A DNA stretch of 7,559 nucleotides. Source: Candidatus Methanolliviera sp. GoM_oil (GTDB taxonomy: Archaea; Halobacteriota; Methanoliparia; Methanoliparales; Methanoliparaceae). The notes below the pieces were generated by a model. It made no database searches, was not told where the DNA came from, and saw only the letters and a program-made list of their open reading frames with translations. Both the position numbers and the translations under genes were made by a program. Shown piece after piece: positions 1 to 6,144 of this stretch; the stretch's first letter is position 1; each line of letters begins with the position of its first letter. The DNA is taken from positions 1-7,559 of the forward strand of contig CABGHG010000080.1 in assembly GCA_902158735.1 (NCBI GenBank), in the 5' to 3' direction.

Positions 1-28
1 TTTCTTTCACTTTCTCTTTCGTTACCAT
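1..28 (-). CDS. mtrC: MtrC, methyltransferase subunit C (N-terminal start only, partial)
   Basis: Only the first nine codons are inside the window. They read M-V-T-K-E-K-V-K-E with no stop, starting at an ATG (28-26) directly after the TAA of mtrD (31-29). A Shine-Dalgarno-like AGGGGGT lies seven bases upstream inside the end of mtrD, which supports a real start. The name rests on context: known mtr operons run E-D-C-B-A-F-G-H, so the gene after mtrD should be mtrC, an integral membrane subunit of the Mtr complex. Nothing in nine residues can confirm the family. Confidence 0.6.
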
Positions 29-715
29 TTATAGACCCCCTGCATAAGCTATCAAAGAAGCAAATACCGCACATATCAATGAACCGATTAAACAAGCCTC
101 TAACGCCCTCGGCAACAATTTAAACTTAGGATCGTGGAATCCCTCAATCGTCCCACCGATATTATACGCGGAGAGAACGGCATTTGTAAGGAATATTCCC
201 ATTGCAGCTATTCCAGCCAACGGCGCCGAGAAATCTGCATAGTTTATTAGTCCATAGTATATCAACGCTCCACCAAATCCTCCAAGAAGTGCGCCTATAA
301 CTCCCGATATATAAGATACATCCGGAGTGCCATGGCCATCCGTCTGTGGTGTTTTAAATGGCAAAAAAGGTCGTTTCGTTATTGGATCAACATCCACCCT
401 TCCAGATACCGGCACGATTCCCGCGGCAAGCGTATAAATGATATTTCCGCCAAGCATCGTGAAAGCCATCATCAACATAGAACCAACAGCACCCGAAAGA
501 GCAACCAGCCAGATATTCGAAGTCATCGTCTCCACGGTTGAAGCGGTAAAAAGCCCTGTCATTGCCGCTCCCGTGGATATCATCGTTACTCCGGTGGCGA
601 TTCCTGTAGCTGTCCCCATAGCAGCTGGAGCACCCCCAACGGGCATCATGTGAACACCTATGCTCGTTAATATTCCGCCTGCAACGATACAGATAAATAA
701 AATTATAAGATCCAT
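29..715 (-). CDS. mtrD: MtrD, tetrahydromethanopterin S-methyltransferase subunit D
   Basis: This 228-residue protein is an integral membrane subunit of Mtr, which transfers a methyl group between methyl-tetrahydromethanopterin and coenzyme M, coupled to sodium movement across the membrane. It is almost entirely hydrophobic and rich in Gly, Ala and Met, with about six membrane segments. Family-typical stretches include the Gly/Ala/Thr-rich N-terminal helices (residues 24-58), the loop TDGHGTPDVSYISGVIG (125-141) and EGFHDPKF (191-198). The length is normal for MtrD. The ATG at 715 lies two bases after the mtrE stop and is preceded by AGGAG (727-723) at seven-base spacing, so the start is well supported. 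The stop abuts the mtrC start, indicating tight translational linkage. MtrC, D and E form the membrane sector in the family. Confidence 0.96.
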   Translation of the reverse strand: MDLIILFICIVAGGILTSIGVHMMPVGGAPAAMGTATGIATGVTMISTGAAMTGLFTASTVETMTSNIWLVALSGAVGSMLMMAFTMLGGNIIYTLAAGIVPVSGRVDVDPITKRPFLPFKTPQTDGHGTPDVSYISGVIGALLGGFGGALIYYGLINYADFSAPLAGIAAMGIFLTNAVLSAYNIGGTIEGFHDPKFKLLPRALEACLIGSLICAVFASLIAYAGGL

Positions 716-717
716 TT

Positions 718-1632
718 TTATTCTCCTACAAATTCACCGTACTTCTTTCTCGCGAATCCGACAAGCAGATAGTTTATCACGATCAGCACGATTACTATTC
801 CGACTCCAATCCCAATAGACCACCCGACTTGCGCCTCTGGAGTCATACCAATCATAAATCCAAGCAGGCTCCTCCAGTTCTCAAATAACAGGATCGATCC
901 AAATACAAGTCCGGTCACCGGGCCACCGTGTTTCGCACAGAAATATACGATGTCGTTCTGATTTCTTATTCCGCACTCCGCATATCTGGTTATCTTACCA
1001 TGATATGTAACTCGTCTACCCTCTCCAAATGGTCTGTCCTGAAATTGTCTCTCCGTTCCATAGTGAACATCGCCGACAGAGGATCCGATTGAACCGATCG
1101 TGATCCCCCATATCAATCCAAGGAGCGGCATCGGAAAGACGCTCTGCATCCCCGCTGGCATCACAGCTACCTGTATATAACAGATCGTCGTTATGGACAA
1201 CACCGCGATGAAGCCGTGTGTTGTGATAGGCAACAATTGTTTTATAAAGACGTCCATATATATAGGCTGTTCAAATCTTTTCTGCGCGGAGACCCTTCCT
1301 AAATACGCGGTAGATGCAAGTGTCACATGCACAATCGCTGCGACTCCTGCACCAATCGGTATCGCGAGTATGGCGGCAAGGCCATTGTTCAATAGAAGCC
1401 ATGCGACACCGGCTGAAACTGCACAATACACCCCGTATGATGGAGGTTCACCCGATATCGCCTTATTGAAGAACCTATTCACATACCCGACCTGCGCAGC
1501 AAGTTGCACCTGCGAGTTAGGGTTGCTCTGCGAACCTACGTCCGACTCCAGATCCTCGAATGCCCCTGCAATTAGCGCGAGAAATGCAACAACCAACGCC
1601 CACGCTACAATTGCTAGTGTTATAGTTATCAT
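718..1632 (-). CDS. mtrE: MtrE, tetrahydromethanopterin S-methyltransferase subunit E
   Basis: This is the 304-residue membrane subunit E of the Mtr complex and the first gene of the operon, as in other methanogens. Hallmarks visible are an N-terminal helix followed by EDLESDVGSQSNPNS (26-40), KAISGEPPS (57-65), GSIGSSVGDVHYGTERQF (180-197) and FCAKHGGP (231-238), with about six to seven membrane helices in all. The conserved Asp of GDVHYG (D188) is a candidate for the sodium path; as I recall, an Asp in this region has been proposed for that in Mtr structures, but I cannot check it. The ATG at 1632 has no Shine-Dalgarno sequence but sits about 25 bases from a TATA-like element, so the mRNA may be leaderless. 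No other in-frame start upstream looks better. Two bases separate its stop from mtrD. Confidence 0.97.
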   Translation of the reverse strand: MITITLAIVAWALVVAFLALIAGAFEDLESDVGSQSNPNSQVQLAAQVGYVNRFFNKAISGEPPSYGVYCAVSAGVAWLLLNNGLAAILAIPIGAGVAAIVHVTLASTAYLGRVSAQKRFEQPIYMDVFIKQLLPITTHGFIAVLSITTICYIQVAVMPAGMQSVFPMPLLGLIWGITIGSIGSSVGDVHYGTERQFQDRPFGEGRRVTYHGKITRYAECGIRNQNDIVYFCAKHGGPVTGLVFGSILLFENWRSLLGFMIGMTPEAQVGWSIGIGVGIVIVLIVINYLLVGFARKKYGEFVGE

Positions 1633-1652
1633 CGGGCAAAAGTAACGTTTCC

Positions 1653-1662
1653 ATATAATAAA
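1653..1662 (-). promoter_or_regulatory. TATA-type promoter of the mtr operon
   Basis: The minus strand reads CGAAACTTTTATTATATGG just upstream of mtrE. This holds an archaeal TATA-like core (TTTATTATAT, 1662-1653) behind a purine-rich BRE-like GAAAC. The core is centred about 25-27 bases from the A of the mtrE ATG, the usual TATA-to-start-site distance in archaea, so transcription would begin at or next to the start codon. The absence of a Shine-Dalgarno sequence agrees with a leaderless transcript. This is a sequence reading without transcript data. Confidence 0.55.
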
Positions 1663-1779
1663 AGTTTCGATTTTTTGGGGGGAGAACGCCCGAGTTAATG
1701 TTGTGACTATAAATTGGACTGGAAAGTTTGGTCATAATCAACACCCAACAAGTTGACATTCCCGAAATGACAAAAACTT

Positions 1780-1787
1780 TTTATAAA
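1780..1787 (+). promoter_or_regulatory. TATA box for the DUF4097/PspC unit
   Basis: TTTATAAA is a near-ideal archaeal TATA box, preceded by an A-rich AAAAACT that can serve as the BRE. Its centre is about 26 bases upstream of the ATG at 1810, so the predicted transcription start falls on the start codon. No Shine-Dalgarno sequence lies between the box and the ATG, consistent with leaderless translation. Confidence 0.7.
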
Positions 1788-1809
1788 GATAAAGAAAATT
1801 ATCCCATAG

Positions 1810-2625
1810 ATGAAAAGAATAGCCATCGGTATAGGTATCATTCTGATCGTAATGAGCATTCTACTGATAGCTCTCAATTTTGTCGGCTTTTTGGACAGTA
1901 ACATTTATTCCATTTATTCCGATGATGACACCTATCTTGATGGCTCCATTAAAACGATTGAAAAAGATTTTGAGCCGAGATCCGACCTCATAAAGTTAAA
2001 AATAGAAGATTCTATTGGGAAGATAGATATAGAGGGATACAACGGAGATGTTGTAAAAATAAGAGCCGAAAAACATGTATCTTTTGGTTCTCCAGACGAA
2101 ATAAAGGTGAATATGGAATATGAGGGTGATACGATCCTCATATCTACCAAAACGCCTCGCCATCTGATATATCCTGCAAAGGCAAAAGTATATTATAACA
2201 TAAAAATTCCAAACGATCTCGTAATCGAGATAGACACAGAGAGCGATGTATGCTCGATCGATATATCCAATTTGAACGCCAGGAATATAGATTTAGAGAT
2301 GGATGTAGGTGCAATAGCAATTTATGATATCAATGCCTCCGAGATTATTGCAGAGACAGATGTAGGATCCATCAATGTTCACCTGAAAAAGTGCTGTGAT
2401 ATGGATCTAAAGACAGACACAGGCTCGATAACGGTTAAGATACCGAAAGATAGCGATGTGAAGATAGACGCGGAGAGCGATGTTGGCAGTATATACTGCG
2501 ATCTTCCATTGGGGAGGGAGACGAGAGGAATAGTCGAGCATAGGATCGTGGGCGTTATTGGATCTGGGAGATACAGAATAGACTTAAAGACGGATGCAGG
2601 TTCGATAAAGATAAAGGGCATATAA
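1810..2625 (+). CDS. Membrane-anchored DUF4097-type beta-strand repeat protein
   Basis: This 271-residue protein of unknown biochemical function has a positively charged N-terminus (MKR), one membrane helix (about 4-27) and then a long beta-rich domain. From residue 66 the domain repeats a short motif ending in D-x-G-[SA]-I: EDSIGKI, ESDVCSI, EMDVGAI, ETDVGSI, KTDTGSI, ESDVGSI and KTDAGSI. Such repeats are typical of the DUF4097 (putative adhesin-like) family, which is predicted to form a beta-solenoid or stacked-strand structure. The positive-inside rule places the repeat domain outside the cell. Cysteines at 148, 195, 196 and 230 lie in or near the repeats, and C148 replaces the usual Gly. 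No lipobox is seen. Its stop abuts the start of the PspC gene, so the two are co-transcribed. DUF4097 and PspC proteins are frequent neighbours in bacteria, where they are linked to envelope stress; a similar role here is inference. Confidence 0.82.
   Translation: MKRIAIGIGIILIVMSILLIALNFVGFLDSNIYSIYSDDDTYLDGSIKTIEKDFEPRSDLIKLKIEDSIGKIDIEGYNGDVVKIRAEKHVSFGSPDEIKVNMEYEGDTILISTKTPRHLIYPAKAKVYYNIKIPNDLVIEIDTESDVCSIDISNLNARNIDLEMDVGAIAIYDINASEIIAETDVGSINVHLKKCCDMDLKTDTGSITVKIPKDSDVKIDAESDVGSIYCDLPLGRETRGIVEHRIVGVIGSGRYRIDLKTDAGSIKIKGI
2236..2607 (+). repeat. In-frame degenerate beta-solenoid repeats in the DUF4097 protein
   Basis: Residues 143-266 contain six copies of a degenerate motif [EK]-[ST/M]-D-[VTA]-[GC]-[SA]-I, with mostly 19-20-residue spacing and a wider last gap. 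The coding bases are diverged (for example gacagatgtagg, gacagacacagg and gacggatgcagg), so these are old structural repeats and not a recent DNA duplication. The conserved D-x-G turn followed by an alternating hydrophobic strand fits stacked beta strands. Confidence 0.7.
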
Positions 2626-3117
2626 GTGGCAAAAATGCAGAAGAGATTGTATAGATCAAGAACGGATAAGAAGCTCGGTGGCGTGTGTAGCGGGATTGGG
2701 GAATATTTTGACTTAGATCCGACGCTTATACGAGTTTTATGGGTTATAATAACGGTGTTTACCGATTTTGCACCAGGCATCATCGCCTACATACTGCTCT
2801 GGCTCATAGTTCCGGAAGAACCGGCAAAGATCGAGTCTTCAGAAGCAGAAGTAGAGGGAAAGGGGATAGATGTTGACGTAAAGATCGATGATCGTAAAGG
2901 GGTTGATGATCGTAAAGATAATAAGACGAGATCGATATTGGTCATAATTGGAATTCTGCTCTTTGCTTTTGTTTTTTTCAAATATTTCTCTTGGTTTAAC
3001 TGGTGGAATTTATCTTGGCATAGGCATATGCCGATGGGATTTGTTTTCTCCGTTTTCCCCGTAATACTCCTGATACTCGGCGTATTATTGATCGTGCTCG
3101 GGATGAGATCCAAATAG
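2626..3117 (+). CDS. PspC-domain membrane protein
   Basis: This 163-residue protein opens with a PspC domain (about residues 6-65). It shows the signature RLYRSRTDKKLGGVCSGIGEYF, in parts 7-16 and 17-28, then DLDPTLIRVLWV (29-40) and a hydrophobic segment ending in LLWLIVPEE. A charged linker (66-102) with a doubled DDRK follows. Two more membrane helices (about 103-119 and 138-160) enclose a Trp/His-rich loop. In bacteria PspC is a membrane sensor of the phage-shock (envelope stress) response; the partner PspA is not in this window. I take GTG at 2626 as the start because it follows the upstream stop directly and has a weak GGG site at seven bases. ATG at 2635 (MQKRLYRS) is a real alternative and keeps the whole domain. 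It is co-transcribed with the DUF4097 gene, and its stop lies 5 bases from that of the convergent rnfB. Confidence 0.87.
   Translation: MAKMQKRLYRSRTDKKLGGVCSGIGEYFDLDPTLIRVLWVIITVFTDFAPGIIAYILLWLIVPEEPAKIESSEAEVEGKGIDVDVKIDDRKGVDDRKDNKTRSILVIIGILLFAFVFFKYFSWFNWWNLSWHRHMPMGFVFSVFPVILLILGVLLIVLGMRSK
2887..2917 (+). repeat. Short direct repeat in the PspC linker
   Basis: The 13-base unit gatgatcgtaaag occurs at 2887-2899 and again at 2905-2917, an 18-base period in frame. It encodes two DDRK units in the charged linker between the PspC domain and the second membrane helix. The copies are identical at the DNA level, suggesting a small recent duplication. Confidence 0.75.
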
Positions 3118-3122
3118 AGAAT

Positions 3123-4448
3123 TTAAATCGGCAAAAGTTCGGTGATACGGGGTTCAACTTTCTTTCGTATGATCCCAAGCGGACAGGCATCCACACACGC
3201 ATAATCGTCGCATTCGACACATTTTTCAGCCAGTATCCTCGGTAGGTTTGATTCTTCATCCCAGATTATTGCCCCGTTCTCGCAGGCATCGATACATCTT
3301 TTACATTTCCTGCAGATATTCTGGCATATCGTATTGATCCTCTCTATCCCCACGGCGTCTTTTGCGTTCACCTCCACTTTTATTGCCCCAGTTGGACATG
3401 CCGCCTCGCACAGTCCACAATATATACAGTAATCACCGAAAGCAATTGGCCCATCTTCCTCCGTAAGAGATAGGTTCTTGGAGGGGCAGAGATCTATACA
3501 ATTTCCACACTCGATGCATCTTTTTTGATCGATATTAAAGCTGCCATCCAGCGGTTTTTTAACTTTTATTATATCTTCGGGGCAGACGGCTTCGCACTTT
3601 GAACAGCGAATGCACATATCCTCTTCAACTCTTACCTCGCCCTGTGCCGTCTTTGTTATATATCCTTTTCCCCCCTTGAGCTCAAAGACGAGTGCATCTC
3701 TCTGACACACATCCAAACACTTCAAACATCTTCCACATACCGACAAATTCTTCCATTTGCCATCTTCATAGATCCTCGTTCCAGTAAAATCTGCCGAGAA
3801 TTCACCTTTATCCTTTATGGAAAAGATGAAATCTGCTAAAGGTTCCTCCCAATCAAAAGGATTATTGCATGTTAGATATACCAGAGACTCTTTTGGTATG
3901 ATCTTTATAATATTCCTCGGGCATACATCTGCGCATGCGCCGCATCCAGTGCATCTATCCCCATTGATCTCTGGCAGCATATCTTCATTCATCTCTATCG
4001 CCTTGGTCGGACAGACCTCCACACAATCTCCGAAGCCCAGGCACCCATACTCGCACGCTTTATTTCCCTGAAAGAAGCGATTTGCAAGCTGGCAGGAATA
4101 TCCCCCATAATACTGAAACTTGTCCTCACAACGCTTTCCCCCGTCGCAGATCACAACTGCCTCTTCCTTCTTACCTGCCTCCACACCTAATATATCAGAG
4201 AGCTCTATCAACTTATCTTCATCCGTATACGTCTGTGCACATCTGTTTGCAATCGAAGGGTCTTTTATGAGCGCTTCTGCAAAAGAGGAACACCCCATAA
4301 ATCCGCAAGCCCCGCAGTTCGCACCCGGCAGTACCCCGATCGTATTCTCCAGCCTTTCATCAACTTCCACCCTGAATCTATCCGCCGCGATGCTAAGTAC
4401 CAACCCGAAGATCAAACCTATGGCCGTAATAGATATTATCTCTATCAC
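3123..4448 (-). CDS. rnfB: RnfB, enlarged polyferredoxin-type electron-transfer subunit of Rnf
   Basis: RnfB takes electrons from reduced ferredoxin into the Rnf complex. The N-terminal membrane anchor (4-22) and the Fe-S domain with C45, C48, C53 and C70 (GANCGACGFMGC region) are standard. So are the linker cysteines C101 and C119 and the two ferredoxin motifs ACEYGCLGFGDCVEVCP (C132/136/142/146) and CTGCGACADVCP (C166/169/172/176). After about residue 225 come six further four-cysteine motifs starting at C238, C279, C311, C341, C379 and C410. The protein therefore has nine potential [4Fe-4S] sites in 441 residues, against about 190-340 residues for the bacterial RnfB proteins I know. Motifs at 238 and 379 lack the usual Pro after the fourth Cys. 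The start is GTG at 4448, overlapping the rnfA stop (GTGA) and preceded by AGGGGGAT at eight bases. It is the last gene of the operon. Confidence 0.95.
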   Translation of the reverse strand: MIEIISITAIGLIFGLVLSIAADRFRVEVDERLENTIGVLPGANCGACGFMGCSSFAEALIKDPSIANRCAQTYTDEDKLIELSDILGVEAGKKEEAVVICDGGKRCEDKFQYYGGYSCQLANRFFQGNKACEYGCLGFGDCVEVCPTKAIEMNEDMLPEINGDRCTGCGACADVCPRNIIKIIPKESLVYLTCNNPFDWEEPLADFIFSIKDKGEFSADFTGTRIYEDGKWKNLSVCGRCLKCLDVCQRDALVFELKGGKGYITKTAQGEVRVEEDMCIRCSKCEAVCPEDIIKVKKPLDGSFNIDQKRCIECGNCIDLCPSKNLSLTEEDGPIAFGDYCIYCGLCEAACPTGAIKVEVNAKDAVGIERINTICQNICRKCKRCIDACENGAIIWDEESNLPRILAEKCVECDDYACVDACPLGIIRKKVEPRITELLPI

Positions 4449-5023
4449 AATCCAATCCCCCTAAAGACGATGAAAGATAGACTGAGCAGAGAAGCGGTGA
4501 TAAATGCGATCGGTAATCCCTCGAAAGATTCAGGTACATCAGAAATTTCCAATCTCTCCCTCATTCCGGACATTATAGCAAGAGCCAAGATGAAACCCAC
4601 TCCGGCACCCAACGAACTTGCGACACTCCCCAATAACGAGAAACCTTCCCTGAAATTGATCTCTGCTATCCCCAAAATTGCGCAGTTCGTCGTTATCAGT
4701 GGTAGATAAATGCCGAGAGCCCTATAAAGTGAGACGCTCGTCTTTCTTATGAACATCTCGATCAACTGAACGAAGGAAGCAATCACCAGGATGAAGACGA
4801 CGATCTCCATATATTGAACGTTAAACGGTATCAAGAGGAAGTGTGCGATTAGCCACGTTATCACGGATGCGGAGAGCATGACGAATGTTACCGCAATGCC
4901 CATACTTAGGGCATCTCCAAGTCTTTTGGAAACCCCGAAGAAGGGGCAGAGCCCAAGGAACATGGCAAGTATAAAATTATTGACGAGCGCATACTTGATG
5001 AATAGTGCTAACAATTCATTCAT
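4445..5023 (-). CDS. rnfA: RnfA, integral membrane subunit of Rnf
   Basis: This 192-residue protein with about six membrane helices has the usual RnfA length. The two family cysteines are present in GLCPFFG (C26) and TTNCAILG (C114). In Rnf and Nqr structures the equivalent cysteines of the A and E subunits jointly hold an intramembrane [2Fe-2S] cluster that passes electrons across the membrane. The conserved half-helices around LGIYLPLITTNC and the C-terminal GIGL end are also typical. The ATG at 5023 overlaps the rnfE stop by four bases (ATGA) and has an unusually long Shine-Dalgarno match (GGGGGTGAT, 5035-5027). Its TGA overlaps the GTG start of rnfB. It is paralogous to RnfE but separated from it by the F-F-G after the first cysteine-proline and by length. 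Confidence 0.96.
   Translation of the reverse strand: MNELLALFIKYALVNNFILAMFLGLCPFFGVSKRLGDALSMGIAVTFVMLSASVITWLIAHFLLIPFNVQYMEIVVFILVIASFVQLIEMFIRKTSVSLYRALGIYLPLITTNCAILGIAEINFREGFSLLGSVASSLGAGVGFILALAIMSGMRERLEISDVPESFEGLPIAFITASLLSLSFIVFRGIGL
4455..4462 (-). promoter_or_regulatory. Shine-Dalgarno site of rnfB
   Basis: AGGGGGAT on the minus strand, inside the end of rnfA, leaves eight bases between its G-run and the GTG at 4448. It decides for the GTG that overlaps the rnfA stop as the rnfB start, which also gives the expected N-terminal membrane anchor. Confidence 0.6.
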
Positions 5024-5607
5024 CTTATCACCCCCACCTTCTTAAACAATCCGAGAAGGAGCCCCATTACCAAAAATGCTCCAGCCGGCATGATAAAGAA
5101 CGTTGCAGGTGAGAACGGAAGTGTAAAACCATATCCAAAGACGGAGATTCCCCCGCTTCCCAAAAGTTCTCTGATGATTGAGATCATTATCAATGAAAGC
5201 GTGAAACCCAACCCTATACCAAGTGCATCGAGAACGGATCGTGAGACAGGATTCTTCGAAGCGAATGCCTCCGCCCTTCCAAGGATGATACAATTTACCG
5301 TGATCAATGGGACATATATCCCCAACGACTCGTTCAATGCCGGTAGATATGCTTGGAGGGCAAAAGAGACGATCGTCACGAATGTCGCGATGATGACGAT
5401 GAAGCATGGAATTCTCACCTCCTTGGGTATCACATTTCTAAGCAGAGATATTATCAGATTGGAAAAGAGTAAAACGAATATTACAGATGCCCCCATACCA
5501 ATCGCGTTATCTATAGATGTGCTTATAGCCAATGTCGGGCAAAGACCGAGTGCGAGCACGAAGATAGGGTTCACCTTCACTATCCCGTTCGTAAAATCCT
5601 TAATCAT
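5020..5607 (-). CDS. rnfE: RnfE, integral membrane subunit of Rnf
   Basis: This 195-residue, roughly six-helix membrane protein is paralogous to RnfA. The cluster-binding cysteines lie in LGLCPTLA (C23) and TVNCIILGRAEAFA (C106), the latter with the R-A-E-A-F-A tail characteristic of RnfE/NqrD. ESLGIYVPLI (93-102) and VLDALGIGLGF (125-135) are further family stretches. With RnfA it is expected to form the pseudo-symmetric membrane core holding a [2Fe-2S] cluster. An additional Cys at 68 has no known role. The ATG at 5607 overlaps the rnfG stop by four bases (ATGA), with GGAGGAG just upstream. Order G-E-A-B matches Rnf operons of Methanosarcina and clostridia. Confidence 0.96.
   Translation of the reverse strand: MIKDFTNGIVKVNPIFVLALGLCPTLAISTSIDNAIGMGASVIFVLLFSNLIISLLRNVIPKEVRIPCFIVIIATFVTIVSFALQAYLPALNESLGIYVPLITVNCIILGRAEAFASKNPVSRSVLDALGIGLGFTLSLIMISIIRELLGSGGISVFGYGFTLPFSPATFFIMPAGAFLVMGLLLGLFKKVGVIR
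5027..5035 (-). promoter_or_regulatory. Extended Shine-Dalgarno site of rnfA
   Basis: GGGGGTGAT on the minus strand matches eight of nine bases of the GGAGGTGAT complement of the archaeal 16S rRNA 3' end. It lies inside the end of rnfE, with the G-run seven bases from the rnfA ATG. It supports efficient re-initiation at the ATGA overlap. Confidence 0.6.
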
Positions 5608-6125
5608 TTCTCCTCCATCATTTTGATCTTTTCCATATATTTCTCATAGACAGTATCAACGACGGCGCTGGAGCTTATCGTTGCACCGGTTATAGCGTCT
5701 ATCTTTCCTCCCTCCTTCTTTAATCTAATATCTCCTATCGATTTACCACCGAATTGGTCGGTGAACCCTCTTTCCGTTATTTTTGCGCCCAATCCAGGCG
5801 TCTCGGTATGTTTCAGGATCTTTATACCTTTTATCGTTTTATCCTCGTTGACTCCAACCAGAATTTCAATATCTCCTCCATAACCCGTTCCATCCGCCAT
5901 GAACGCGTATCCAACGCGTTTATTATCTGAATAGACCTCATAGATACCTTTTTTTTCGGAGTAATCCGTTGCCAATGGGAAAATGCTTTGAAGCATCTCT
6001 TCAAATTTGATCTCCTTCTGTTTGGCGATCTCAGGCTCTGTGATATTATAGATAGAAGAGAGCACCACTACAGAGATTGCCACGATCGAGGTGAGAACGA
6101 TAACCCTCTTCCAACTCTCCTTCAT
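5604..6125 (-). CDS. rnfG: RnfG, membrane-anchored subunit with covalent FMN
   Basis: This 173-residue protein has one N-terminal membrane helix (about 8-26) and an extracytoplasmic flavin domain. The covalent FMN motif is canonical: DAITGATISSSAV at 143-155, with T149 (5679-5681) as the predicted phosphoester-linked Thr. The conserved stretches GYGGDIEILVG (81-91) and KHTETPGLGAKI (105-116) confirm RnfG/NqrC family membership. Because the flavin lies outside the membrane, it is the likely relay to any extracellular or membrane redox partner. The ATG at 6125 has AAGGAG (6139-6134) at eight bases. It lies 19 bases after the rnfD stop, the only junction in this operon without overlap. Confidence 0.96.
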   Translation of the reverse strand: MKESWKRVIVLTSIVAISVVVLSSIYNITEPEIAKQKEIKFEEMLQSIFPLATDYSEKKGIYEVYSDNKRVGYAFMADGTGYGGDIEILVGVNEDKTIKGIKILKHTETPGLGAKITERGFTDQFGGKSIGDIRLKKEGGKIDAITGATISSSAVVDTVYEKYMEKIKMMEEK

Positions 6126-6144
6126 TCAAAAATCTCCTTTGCAA

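Larger units (their letters stand above)
1633..1809. promoter_or_regulatory. Divergent intergenic region between mtr operon and the DUF4097/PspC unit
   Basis: These 177 bases hold both divergent promoters, whose TATA cores lie about 127 bases apart. Between them is a G-run next to a T-run (1671-1682) and a second TATA-like CTATAAAT (1706-1713) about 100 bases upstream of the plus-strand start. That element also reads as TTTATAG on the minus strand, so it could serve as an alternative promoter in either direction. I see no strong long inverted repeat that would mark a clear operator, only a short TGTTG (1699-1703) / CAACA (1739-1743) pair. No coding sequence is supported here. Confidence 0.5.

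Noticed and set aside
1193..1645. 150-residue plus-strand reading frame opposite mtrE
   Set aside because: It is an antisense shadow of a well-conserved gene, with no promoter or ribosome site and no recognisable family.
1706..1713. CTATAAAT as the main promoter for the plus-strand unit
   Set aside because: It lies about 100 bases from the ATG and would give a long leader with no ribosome site, while TTTATAAA at 1780-1787 is at the ideal distance. It is kept only as a possible secondary element.
1699..1743. TGTTG...CAACA inverted repeat as an operator
   Set aside because: The arms are only five bases with a long spacer, which is expected by chance in an AT-rich region.
2887..2917. CRISPR-like or regulatory direct repeat
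   Set aside because: There are only two 13-base copies, with 5 bases between them, in frame inside a charged linker. This is a small coding duplication.
4445..5607. Programmed frameshifting at the rnfE/rnfA/rnfB junctions
   Set aside because: The four-base ATGA and GTGA overlaps each have their own Shine-Dalgarno site, and the proteins have normal ends. Translational coupling explains them.
5090..5626. 178-residue plus-strand reading frame opposite rnfE
   Set aside because: It lies antisense to a conserved membrane protein. Its open length reflects the composition of the rnfE strand, and no domain is recognised.
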